Origin: QHCA01 sp003244095
GTDB lineage: Bacteria; Actinomycetota; Actinomycetes; Mycobacteriales; QHCA01
NCBI GenBank assembly: GCA_038329965.1
Contig: JBBQNN010000057.1
Span: 1-27,371 of the forward strand
Length of the DNA: 27,371 bases
Reading direction: 5' to 3'
Numbering within the stretch: position 1 is the stretch's first letter; each line of letters begins with the position of its first letter. This document shows positions 1 through 6,537 of the stretch, piece after piece. The notes below the pieces were generated by a model. That model was given only the letters and a program-made list of their open reading frames with translations. It was not told the DNA's origin and did no database searches. The position numbers and the translations under genes are program-made.

Positions 1-1
1 C

Positions 2-901
2 GTCGTGCTCTCCCGCCGGCAGTGGCTGGAGCAGACCCAGTCCGAGGTGCGCAGCGAGTTCCTCAACAAGCTGGCCAAGGGCCAGGTGCGCAAGGGCGTC
101 GTCTCCTCGATCGTCAACTTCGGGGCGTTCGTCGACCTCGGCGGGGTCGACGGCCTCGTGCACGTCTCCGAGCTGTCCTGGAAGCACATCGACCACCCGT
201 CGGAGGTCGTCGAGGTGGGCCAGGAGGTCGAGGTCGAGGTGCTCGACGTCGACCTCGACCGCGAGCGGGTCTCGCTGTCGCTCAAGGCGACGCAGGAGGA
301 CCCGTGGCGGCAGTTCGCGCGCACGCACCAGATCGGCCAGGTCGTGCCCGGCCGGGTCACCAAGTTGGTGCCCTTCGGAGCGTTCGTCCGGGTCGACGAG
401 GGCATCGAGGGCCTGGTGCACATCTCCTAGCTGGCCGAGCGGCACGTCGAGATCCCCGAGCAGGTGGTCAACGTCGGCGACGAGATCCTGGTCAAGGTCA
501 TCGACATCGACCTGGAGCGCCGGCGGATCAGCCTGTCGCTCAAGCAGGCCAACGAGGGCACGATCGGTGAGGCGGTCGGCTTCGACCCCGCGCAATACGG
601 CATGGCCGCCGAGTACGACCCCGAGGGCAACTACATCTACCCCGAGGGCTTCGACCCCGGCACCGCCGAGTGGCTGCCCGGCTACGAGAAGCAGGCCGAG
701 GAGTGGAACCGGCAGTACGCCGACGCCCACGCACGTTACGAGGCGCACCAGAAGCAGATCGTCGACGCCCAGAAGGCGGAGGCCGAGGCGGCCGAGGAGA
801 CCTCCTATTCCTCGGAGACGGTCGAACCCGACAGCGGCGCGCTCGCGACCGACGAGGCCCTGGCGGCACTGCGGGAGAAGCTCTCGGGCGGCAAGGCGTA
901 A
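2..901 (+). CDS. rpsA: 30S ribosomal protein S1 (3' part, interrupted by an in-frame TAG)
   Basis: S1 binds mRNA on the 30S subunit and helps initiate translation. The 5' end lies outside the window. What remains is 299 codons in one frame. Two S1 RNA-binding repeats are visible, roughly codons 26-95 (KGQVRKGVVSSIVNFGAFVD ... SLSLK) and 111-181 (QIGQVVPGRVTKLVPFGAFV ... SLSLKQ). They correspond to the last two of the usual four actinobacterial repeats. An acidic, Ala/Glu-rich tail follows and ends in TAA at 899-901. The reading frame is broken once, by TAG at 428-430 inside the last repeat. Sequence on both sides is intact S1 in the same frame, so this is a single substitution and not a frameshift or deletion. 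Without it the gene would be ordinary. A gene caller would probably report two pieces, 2-430 and about 464-901. Because S1 is normally essential, a sequencing or assembly error is the simplest explanation. Confidence 0.93.
428..430 (+). other. In-frame TAG stop inside rpsA
   Basis: The second S1 repeat reads LVHIS-stop-LAERHVEIPEQVV. The preceding repeat reads LVHVSELSWKHI at the same place, with Glu encoded by GAG at 170-172. A single G-to-T change of GAG to TAG at 428 explains the stop. The frame continues as S1 for another 157 codons. Confidence 0.9.
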
Positions 902-934
902 CAGCCCGGGACAACAGCCCGGACGACAGCCCGG
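901..934 (+). repeat. Three short direct repeats of ACAGCCCGG after rpsA
   Basis: ACAGCCCGG occurs at 901-909, 914-922 and 926-934, immediately before the rpsA terminator hairpin. The copies are 13 and 12 bases apart. It looks like a small tandem expansion; no function is apparent. Confidence 0.5.
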
Positions 935-938
935 ACAA

Positions 939-976
939 GGCGAAGGGCCCCACCGGCACCGGTGGGGCCCTTCGCC
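939..976 (+). terminator. Strong hairpin terminator of rpsA
   Basis: There is a perfect 18 bp inverted repeat with arms at 939-956 and 959-976 (left arm GGCGAAGGGCCCCACCGG). The nominal loop is only 2 nt, so a few inner pairs would open. It starts 37 bp after the rpsA stop. There is no U-tract, as is common for actinobacterial terminators. Confidence 0.85.
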
Positions 977-1369
977 GTCGCTGTCAGCGACGGGTCAGCT
1001 GTTGCGCCAGTGCCTCTCCCGCAGTGAGCCAGCCGCTGGTGAGAGCAGCCACCACACCGGCACCGATCGCGAGGGCCGGGCGGACTGCCCAGGTGCCTGC
1101 CTCGCTAGCGTGCCGCGTGCGGCCGACTCCATCGAGTCGGGCCTGGACCTGGGGAATCTCTCGGCAATGACGCAGGTGCGACGGGCCGAGCCGGTGACGG
1201 CCGCCCTTCGATGACCTGCTCATGATGCCTCCGGGTGATGGGGGAAGTGTTGATCACGCTATCGGCGCGTCGCTCCTTGACACGGCAGGCGCGCCGTACC
1301 CGCGACCGAGTCGTGGGTAAAGAATTCGAGTGGCGCTGGGCCGGTCCGGGAGCCTGCGAGACTGTCCGG
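977..1369. other. Largely empty region between rpsA terminator and coaE
   Basis: About 390 bp without a convincing gene. It holds one weak minus-strand frame (984-1223, listed separately) and a TTGACA hexamer at 1277-1282 with no good -10 partner at normal spacing. No RNA gene was recognised. The coaE promoter should lie in the last 100 bp. I could not fix it, although the lack of a Shine-Dalgarno before the coaE GTG suggests a leaderless transcript. Confidence 0.5.
984..1223 (-). CDS. Doubtful small ORF with one possible membrane segment
   Basis: This is a 79-codon frame running leftwards between the rpsA terminator and coaE. Only the C-terminal third looks protein-like: a hydrophobic stretch PALAIGAGVVAALTSGWLTA could form one membrane helix, followed by a short polar tail ending in RR. 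The N-terminal part is arginine-rich and uninformative. Third-position GC is about 70% over the hydrophobic part, lower than in neighbouring genes. No Shine-Dalgarno supports the ATG at 1223, and an internal GTG could be used. It may be a small membrane protein, a decayed gene or chance. I recognise no family. Confidence 0.2.
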   Translation of the reverse strand: MSRSSKGGRHRLGPSHLRHCREIPQVQARLDGVGRTRHASEAGTWAVRPALAIGAGVVAALTSGWLTAGEALAQQLTRR

Positions 1370-2551
1370 GTGCTCAGGATCGGCCTCACCGGCGGTATCG
1401 GTTCCGGAAAGAGCGTGGTGGCTGCCCTGCTGGCCGAGCGTGGCGCGTTGGTGATCGACGCCGACCGGGTTGCCCGCGAGGTGGTCGAGCCCGGTACGCC
1501 CGGGCTCTCGGCCGTCGTCGCGGCCTTCGGCCCCAAGGTGCTGGCCGCCGACGGGAGCCTCGACCGCGCCCGTCTGGCCTCCCTCGTCTTCGCCGATCCG
1601 GCCGCCCGGCAGCGCCTCAACGCCGTCGTGCACCCACTCGTCGCCGCCCGTACGGCCGAGTTGACAGCTGCCGCGCCGCTCGCGGCCGTGGTCGTCCATG
1701 ACGTCCCGCTGCTGACCGAAAACGGCCTGGCCCCGCGCTATCACCTCGTCGTGGTCGTCGAGGCGCCGGAGAGCGTGCGGATCGCGCGGCTGGTGGGCAC
1801 GCGCGGCATGACGGGCGACGAAGCACGCTCGCGGGTGGCAGCGCAGGCGACCGATGAGCAGCGCCGGGCGGTGGCCGACGTCGTACTGGCCAATGACGGC
1901 ACAGTCGACGAGATCACAGCCCGGGTCGACGGACTCTGGCGGCAGCGCATCGAGCCGTACGCCGACAACCTGCACCGGCACCGGGTCAGCCGAAGCGCGG
2001 GCGTCGCCATCGTGGCCTACGACCCCTCCTGGCCGCAGGAGTACGCCCGGCTCGCGGATCGCCTGAGGCTGGCGACCGGCGGCTTGCGCGTCGACCACGT
2101 CGGGTCCACCTCCGTGCCCGGCCTGGCCGCGAAGGACGTCATCGACGTGCAGGTGACAGTGGGCACGATCGAGCAGGCGGACGACCTGCGGTCGGTGATG
2201 GAGGAGGCCGGCTTCCCGGCCGTGCCGGACAACCGCTTCGACACGCCGAAGGCGGTCGACCCCGATCCCGCGCACTGGGCCAAGCGCTTCCACGGCTCGG
2301 CCGATCCGGGTCGGCCGGCCCACGTGCACGTACGCGTGGCGGGATCGGCCGGCTGGCGCTATGCACTGCTGTTCCGAGACTGGCTGCGCGCCGACCCGGC
2401 CGAGGCGGCGACCTACGGGCAGGCGAAGCGCAACCTGGCCGCGGCCCATCCGCTGCGCGCGGACTACACGGAGGCCAAGGAGCCGTGGTTCGACGCCGTG
2501 CTGCCCCGCGCGGAGCGGTGGGCGCACGAGCGCGGCTGGCACCCCCGATGA
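1370..2551 (+). CDS. coaE: Dephospho-CoA kinase fused to a GrpB/UPF0157 domain
   Basis: CoaE phosphorylates the ribose 3'-OH of dephospho-CoA, the last step of coenzyme A synthesis in the cytoplasm. The 393-residue protein starts at a GTG giving VLRIGLTGGIGSGKS, with the P-loop at residues 8-15. It continues with the kinase body (IDADRVAREVV, a DVPLL segment and the RxxRQ-like lid region) to about residue 205. A second domain runs from about 209 to the end and carries the GrpB/UPF0157 hallmarks AIVAYDPSWPQEY and RVDHVGSTSVPGLAAKDVID. This two-domain form is known from actinobacteria; the Mycobacterium tuberculosis enzyme is about 407 aa. The frame extends upstream to 1235, but those residues do not resemble CoaE and the kinase fold begins right at this GTG. 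The role of the GrpB half is unclear, possibly folding or solubility. A position after rpsA is conserved in actinobacteria. Confidence 0.95.
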   Translation: MLRIGLTGGIGSGKSVVAALLAERGALVIDADRVAREVVEPGTPGLSAVVAAFGPKVLAADGSLDRARLASLVFADPAARQRLNAVVHPLVAARTAELTAAAPLAAVVVHDVPLLTENGLAPRYHLVVVVEAPESVRIARLVGTRGMTGDEARSRVAAQATDEQRRAVADVVLANDGTVDEITARVDGLWRQRIEPYADNLHRHRVSRSAGVAIVAYDPSWPQEYARLADRLRLATGGLRVDHVGSTSVPGLAAKDVIDVQVTVGTIEQADDLRSVMEEAGFPAVPDNRFDTPKAVDPDPAHWAKRFHGSADPGRPAHVHVRVAGSAGWRYALLFRDWLRADPAEAATYGQAKRNLAAAHPLRADYTEAKEPWFDAVLPRAERWAHERGWHPR

Positions 2552-2553
2552 AC

Positions 2554-2586
2554 GTGGCCCCCCGAGACGGATCCCGGGGGGGCCAC
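2554..2586. terminator. Hairpin terminator after coaE
   Basis: The inverted repeat GTGGCCCCCC (2554-2563) pairs with GGGGGGCCAC (2577-2586) around a 13-base loop, starting 3 bp after the coaE stop. It lies between convergent transcription units and could work in both directions. Confidence 0.75.
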
Positions 2587-2787
2587 ATGTGCAGCGCGTC
2601 GACGACCTCCCCGGCCGGTGCGGTTGCCCGCTCCGGTCGGGTCACGTTCGCCTTCTGCGAGGTGAACGTTAGGGTACGGAATGCTGTGGAGGAAGGGATT
2701 TCTTAGGCAAATCCCGTCACTTCAGATCACCCTTCTCCCCTCTCGTCACACGGGTATCTCTCGTGCGGGGGATCAGCGGATGCGGCG
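2587..2787. other. Intergenic region between coaE terminator and the M4 operon
   Basis: About 200 bp between convergent genes. It contains a 7 bp perfect hairpin (GGGATTT at 2695-2701, AAATCCC at 2709-2715) in a locally AT-rich patch, and a TAGGGT hexamer near 2670 that resembles a -10 box. No gene downstream of that hexamer could be supported, so it may be chance. Confidence 0.4.
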
Positions 2788-3072
2788 TCAGTCCCCCTCC
2801 GGGGTGCCCTTGCGCAGGCGGTCCATGAGCGGCCGCGCGGCGGGTGGTCCCGGCTCGCCGAAGGACACCTCGACCGGCTCGGTTCCACCCAGGATCCGCA
2901 GCCGGTAGGCGAAGCGATCGTTGCCCGGTGCCGGCGGCCCGGCCCAGTGCGCTGCCTGCGCGGCCAGGTCGGCCACGGCCGCCGCCTCCTCGTGGGGGAG
3001 CGTGTCGGTGTCGAGCGACCATCGCAGCGTACGGCCGGCGAAGCCTCCGCTGCGTTCGAGCTCGACCTTCAT
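2788..3072 (-). CDS. Emfourin-like protealysin inhibitor (small protein)
   Basis: This 94-residue protein begins MKVELERSGGFAGRTLRWSL, followed by DTDTLP and an Ala-rich helix, then a beta-type C-terminal half (YRLRILGGTEPVEVSF). The N-terminal vErSGGFaG...LDtd.L pattern and the position directly after an M4 protease gene fit the protealysin inhibitor emfourin. Known emfourins are tight, specific inhibitors of their partner M4 protease and are encoded in the same operon. Its ATG overlaps the protease stop codon by 4 nt (ATGA), so the two are translationally coupled. At 94 residues it is somewhat shorter than the characterised Serratia protein (a little over 110 aa). It has no signal peptide, which agrees with a cytoplasmic protease partner. 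Family assignment is from pattern recognition, and the inhibitory function is inferred. Confidence 0.8.
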   Translation of the reverse strand: MKVELERSGGFAGRTLRWSLDTDTLPHEEAAAVADLAAQAAHWAGPPAPGNDRFAYRLRILGGTEPVEVSFGEPGPPAARPLMDRLRKGTPEGD

Positions 3073-4109
3073 CGGATCACCCCTACCTGCTGCCAGGCAT
3101 CTCGCACGGCGGAGGCGACGTCGTTGTCGAATGCCTGCTTCGCCACCCGTACCGTAGTCGTCGCGAAGGTGTGGAACTGCGCCGTCGGCTTCAGCCGCGA
3201 GTCGCGCAGGGCGTCGTACCACACCCGCCCCGCCACCTCCCATGCCTTGCCGCCCAGGGCCGTGGCCGCGAGGTAGAAGGCGTGATTCGGGATGCCCGAG
3301 TTGGTGTGCACGCCGCCGTTGTCGGCGGTGGTGTGCACGTAGCCGGCCATGGTGGCGGGCTGGTCGTCCTTGCCCAGGACGGGATCGTCGTAGGCGGTGC
3401 CGGGTGCCTTCATCGAACGCAGCGCCACGCCGTGCACGCCGGGGGCGAGCAACTCCGCCCCGATCAGCCAGTCGGCCGCCTCGGCGGTCTGGCCCAGGTG
3501 GTACTGCTTCACCAGCGTCCCGAACACGTCGCTGATCGACTCGTTGAGCGCCCCGGACTGGCCCAGGTAGGTGAGGCGGGCCTCGTCCTCTGTCACACCG
3601 TGGGTGAGCTCGTGCCCGATCACGTCGAGCGAGCGGGTGAACCGCTGGAAGAGCTCGCCGTCGCCGTCGCCGAAGACCATCTGAGAGCCGTTCCAAAACG
3701 CGTTGTCGTAGTGGTCGCCGTAGTGCACGGTCGCCAGCAGGGGCAGTCCCTGGTCGTCGATCGAGTGCCGCTCGTAACTGTGCAGGTAGAAGTCGAAGGT
3801 CGCGCCCAGGCCGTCGTAGGCCTCGTCGACCGCCTCGTCGCCGGTGGTCGCCGTGCCCTCGTCACGGACCAGCTTCCCGGGCAGCTGCTCCTGGCCGGCG
3901 CCGTCGTACACCGTGCGCTTGGGCGTGTCGCTGGGCCCGGTGAGCGGCGCTGCGACGAGACCGGCCGGGCGCACCGCTGCCACGGCGCGGAAGGTGCGCA
4001 GCGACGTGTCGGTGGCCAGGGTCCACAGCGCCCAGGTGCGCTGGTCGGGAGTGCCCCGCCGGGCGATCTCGAGGAGCACGGTGGGCGGGACCACACACGA
4101 AACGGGCAT
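3069..4109 (-). CDS. Protealysin-like M4 (thermolysin family) metallopeptidase
   Basis: This is a zinc endopeptidase of family M4, 346 residues, with no signal peptide. A short N-terminal propeptide carries the protealysin-type motif CVVPP at residues 5-9 in place of the long thermolysin propeptide. The zinc and catalytic motif HELTH is at 166-170, the third zinc ligand Glu190 is in GALNESISD, and the transition-state histidine is H268 in DNGGVHTNSG. All catalytic residues are present. The ATG at 4109 is preferred because GGAGG lies 6 nt upstream and the propeptide motif follows directly; the frame extends further upstream without homology. It is coupled to the emfourin-like gene by an ATGA overlap, giving a protease-inhibitor operon. 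It is divergent from uvrB across a 122 bp region. Substrates are unknown; characterised protealysins act inside or outside cells and have been linked to host invasion in Serratia. Confidence 0.93.
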   Translation of the reverse strand: MPVSCVVPPTVLLEIARRGTPDQRTWALWTLATDTSLRTFRAVAAVRPAGLVAAPLTGPSDTPKRTVYDGAGQEQLPGKLVRDEGTATTGDEAVDEAYDGLGATFDFYLHSYERHSIDDQGLPLLATVHYGDHYDNAFWNGSQMVFGDGDGELFQRFTRSLDVIGHELTHGVTEDEARLTYLGQSGALNESISDVFGTLVKQYHLGQTAEAADWLIGAELLAPGVHGVALRSMKAPGTAYDDPVLGKDDQPATMAGYVHTTADNGGVHTNSGIPNHAFYLAATALGGKAWEVAGRVWYDALRDSRLKPTAQFHTFATTTVRVAKQAFDNDVASAVRDAWQQVGVIR

Positions 4110-4201
4110 AGGTGCCTCCGGTACGTCGTTGAGCGTCAAGTCACCGAGATCCTGCCCTACCGGCGGTGCCGCCTCGCGGACGCCGCTGACGAGCCAGCAA
4201 A

Positions 4202-4224
4202 TTGTCAGACCCGCCACCTATCGT
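4202..4224 (+). promoter_or_regulatory. PafBC-type DNA-damage promoter of uvrB
   Basis: TTGTCAGACC at 4202-4211, then 7 bases, then TATCGT at 4219-4224. This fits the actinobacterial LexA-independent damage promoter (RecA-NDp/PafBC class, TGTCRGTG-N8-TANNNT) in element order and spacing, with two mismatches in the upstream half. A start site about 7 nt after the -10 would fall at 4231-4232, on the uvrB ATG itself. That implies a leaderless mRNA and explains the missing Shine-Dalgarno. No LexA box was seen nearby. Confidence 0.72.
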
Positions 4225-4231
4225 GGGAGCC

Positions 4232-6343
4232 ATGCGAGCAGTCACCGATATCGTCCCCACCCAGGGCCGCTTCCAGGTCGTCAGCGACTTCGAGCCCTCG
4301 GGTGACCAGCCGGCCGCCATCGCCGACCTCGAGCGCCGGATCGAGGCCGGCGAGAAGAATGTGGTTCTGCTCGGCGCGACCGGCACGGGCAAGTCGGCCA
4401 CGACCGCCTGGCTCATCGAGCGGCTGCAGCGGCCCACCCTGGTCATGGCGCCCAACAAGACGCTGGCGGCCCAGCTGGCCAACGAGCTGCGCGAGATGCT
4501 GCCCAACAACGCCGTCGAGTATTTCGTCTCCTACTACGACTACTACCAGCCCGAGGCCTACGTCCCGCAGACCGACACCTACATCGAGAAGGACTCGTCG
4601 GTCAACGACGAGGTCGAGCGGCTGCGGCACTCCGCCACGATGTCGCTGCTCACCCGCCGCGACGTCGTGGTCGTCGCATCGGTCTCGTGCATCTACGGTC
4701 TGGGCACCCCGCAGGAGTACGTCGACCGTTGCGTGCGGCTGCGGGTGGGGGAGGAGGTCGAGCGGGACAAGTTGCTCCGCCGGCTGGTCGACGTGCAGTA
4801 CACCCGTAACGACCTGTCCTTTACCCGGGGCACCTTCCGGGTCCGCGGTGACACCGTCGAGATCTTCCCGGTCTATGAGGAGCTCGCTGTCCGGGTGGAG
4901 ATGTTCGGTGACGAGGTGGAGCGGCTCTATTACCTGCACCCGCTGACCGGCGAGGTGGTCCGTGAGGTCGGCGAGGTGCTGATCTTCCCCGCCACCCACT
5001 ATGCCGCCGGCCCCGAGCGGATGGAGCGGGCGATCCGCGGCATCGAGGCCGAGCTGGCCGAGCGGCTGGCCCTGCTGGAGAAGCAGGGCAAGCTGCTCGA
5101 GGCCCAGCGCCTGCGGATGCGCACGACGTACGACATCGAGATGATGCGGCAGGTCGGGTTCTGCTCGGGCATCGAGAACTATTCGCGCCACATCGACGGC
5201 CGCGGCGCCGGCACGGCGCCGAACTGCTTGCTCGACTACTTCCCCGAGGACTTCCTGCTTGTCATCGACGAGTCCCACGTCACGGTTCCGCAGATCGGCG
5301 GGATGTACGAAGGCGACATGAGCCGTAAGCGGACCCTGGTCGAGCACGGCTTCCGGCTGCCCTCGGCGATGGACAACCGGCCGCTGAAGTTCGAGGAGTT
5401 CCTCGACCGGATCGGCCAGACCGTCTACCTGTCGGCCACCCCGGGGCCCTACGAGATGGGCCGCACCGGCGGGGATTTCGTCGAGCAGGTGATCCGGCCG
5501 ACCGGCCTGGTCGACCCCGAGGTGGTGGTCAAGCCCACCAAGGGCCAGATCGACGACCTGGTGCACGAGATCCGGGTGCGGGCCGAGCGGGACGAGCGGG
5601 TCCTGGTCACCACGCTGACCAAGAAGATGTCCGAGGACCTCACCGACTACCTGCTGGAGCTGGGCATTCGGGTGCGTTACCTGCACTCCGAGGTCGACAC
5701 ATTGCGGCGCATCGAGTTGCTGCGCGAGCTGCGCAAGGGCGACTTCGACGTCCTGGTCGGCATCAACCTGCTGCGGGAGGGGCTCGACCTGCCGGAGGTG
5801 TCGCTGGTGAGCATCCTCGACGCCGACAAGGAGGGCTTCCTGCGCTCCGGGACCTCCCTCATCCAGACCATCGGCCGGGCGGCCCGCAACGTCTCCGGCC
5901 AGGTGCACATGTATGCCGACAACATCACCCCGTCCATGCAGCACGCGATCGAGGAGACATCCCGCCGGCGGGAGAAGCAGGTGGCCTACAACGAAGCGCA
6001 CGGTGTGGACCCGCAGCCGTTGCGCAAGAAGATCGTCGACATCCTCGACGGCATCTACCGCGAGGCCGCCGACAACGCGATGGTGGGCGGCTCGGGCCGG
6101 CAGCAGAGCCGTGGCAAGGCACCGGTGCCTGGCCTGTCGTCCAAGGCCGCCGGCGCCGGTCAGCATGCCCGCGACCTGGCCGGCATGCCGCGTGCCGACC
6201 TCGCCGACCTGATCCAGCAGCTCAACGGGCAGATGCTCGAAGCGGCACGGGAGCTGCAGTTCGAGCTGGCGGCCCGGCTGCGCGACGAGATCAACGAGCT
6301 CAAGAAGGAGATGCGAGGGATGGACGCGGCCGGGGTGCGCTGA
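4232..6343 (+). CDS. uvrB: UvrABC excinuclease subunit B
   Basis: UvrB is the damage-verifying helicase-like core of nucleotide excision repair. UvrA loads it onto DNA, and it then recruits UvrC. The 703-residue protein has Walker A GATGTGKS at 48-55 and the beta-hairpin region YYDYYQPEAYVPQTDTYIEKD that inserts between the strands. The DESH motif is at 346-349, helicase motif V/VI sequences follow (GINLLREGLDLPEVSL, QTIGRAARN), and a C-terminal UVR domain that binds UvrC lies near residues 655-695 (LIQQLNGQMLEAARELQFELAARLRDEI). Length and motif set are canonical. The ATG at 4232 is chosen because UvrB homology begins there and the predicted transcription start coincides with it. A TTG at 4202 in the same frame lies inside the promoter. 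Expression is probably induced by DNA damage through the promoter at 4202-4224. Confidence 0.98.
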   Translation: MRAVTDIVPTQGRFQVVSDFEPSGDQPAAIADLERRIEAGEKNVVLLGATGTGKSATTAWLIERLQRPTLVMAPNKTLAAQLANELREMLPNNAVEYFVSYYDYYQPEAYVPQTDTYIEKDSSVNDEVERLRHSATMSLLTRRDVVVVASVSCIYGLGTPQEYVDRCVRLRVGEEVERDKLLRRLVDVQYTRNDLSFTRGTFRVRGDTVEIFPVYEELAVRVEMFGDEVERLYYLHPLTGEVVREVGEVLIFPATHYAAGPERMERAIRGIEAELAERLALLEKQGKLLEAQRLRMRTTYDIEMMRQVGFCSGIENYSRHIDGRGAGTAPNCLLDYFPEDFLLVIDESHVTVPQIGGMYEGDMSRKRTLVEHGFRLPSAMDNRPLKFEEFLDRIGQTVYLSATPGPYEMGRTGGDFVEQVIRPTGLVDPEVVVKPTKGQIDDLVHEIRVRAERDERVLVTTLTKKMSEDLTDYLLELGIRVRYLHSEVDTLRRIELLRELRKGDFDVLVGINLLREGLDLPEVSLVSILDADKEGFLRSGTSLIQTIGRAARNVSGQVHMYADNITPSMQHAIEETSRRREKQVAYNEAHGVDPQPLRKKIVDILDGIYREAADNAMVGGSGRQQSRGKAPVPGLSSKAAGAGQHARDLAGMPRADLADLIQQLNGQMLEAARELQFELAARLRDEINELKKEMRGMDAAGVR

Positions 6344-6363
6344 GGGGTCTGCCGCCACGTCGG

Positions 6364-6394
6364 TTGGCGATCCGCCGCTGCCGTCTGAGATAGT
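6364..6394 (+). promoter_or_regulatory. Possible promoter upstream of the riboswitch
   Basis: TTGGCG at 6364-6369 and GATAGT at 6389-6394 sit 12 bp before the riboswitch aptamer. The 19 bp spacer is long and the -35 is weak. Position is the main support. Confidence 0.35.
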
Positions 6395-6405
6395 CGACGG
6401 GCTAG

Positions 6406-6537
6406 TGGAGGGGAGTATCCCCGTCGCGGCGGCATCGTCAGCACGGCTCCGGCCCGGTGCCGCCGGCCCAGGTAGCCGCCCGGGTGGGAGAGACCTCCGG
6501 TTCTGACGTTCTCGTCGTCCACCGGAGGCACCCCCCT
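6406..6537 (+). promoter_or_regulatory. yybP-ykoY (manganese) riboswitch with SD-sequestering expression platform
   Basis: The hallmark bases of the family are present in order before a TerC gene, its classic target. These are a P1 5' strand TGGAGG (6406-6411), GGAGTA (6412-6417), a CGTCAGCACGG segment (6436-6446), and a closing GGGAGAGACC that leads into the P1 3' strand CCTCCG (6494-6499). The expression platform is readable. CCTCCGGT at 6494-6501 can pair with P1 or, perfectly over 8 bp, with ACCGGAGG at 6521-6528, which is the ribosome binding site of the downstream GTG. The two pairings exclude each other. Ligand (Mn2+) binding should stabilise P1 and free the Shine-Dalgarno, switching translation on. 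Family is by motif recognition; the mechanism is inferred from base pairing. Confidence 0.85.

Noticed and set aside
428..430. TAG in rpsA as pyrrolysine or programmed readthrough
   Set aside because: No pyrrolysine genes or readthrough context are visible, and the Glu expected here makes a point error or mutation far simpler.
981..1002. TGTCAG near 983 as another damage promoter
   Set aside because: There is no TANNNT at the required spacing and no gene directly downstream; it is the flank of the rpsA terminator.
2681..2908. A 75-codon plus-strand ORF after coaE
   Set aside because: It runs into the 3' end of the emfourin-like gene on the other strand and has no recognisable features or ribosome site.
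4110..4231. A LexA/SOS box near uvrB or uvrA
   Set aside because: No GAAC-N4-GTTC type palindrome was found in either intergenic region.
2844..4946. A 700-codon plus-strand frame over the M4 peptidase and uvrB
   Set aside because: It is the antisense of the M4 gene and an out-of-frame read of uvrB, rich in Arg, Pro and Ser repeats with no protein family features.
4205..6358. A 717-codon minus-strand frame opposite uvrB
   Set aside because: Antisense shadow of uvrB; composition is His/Asp/Val/Leu-rich as expected for the complement of a GC3-biased gene.
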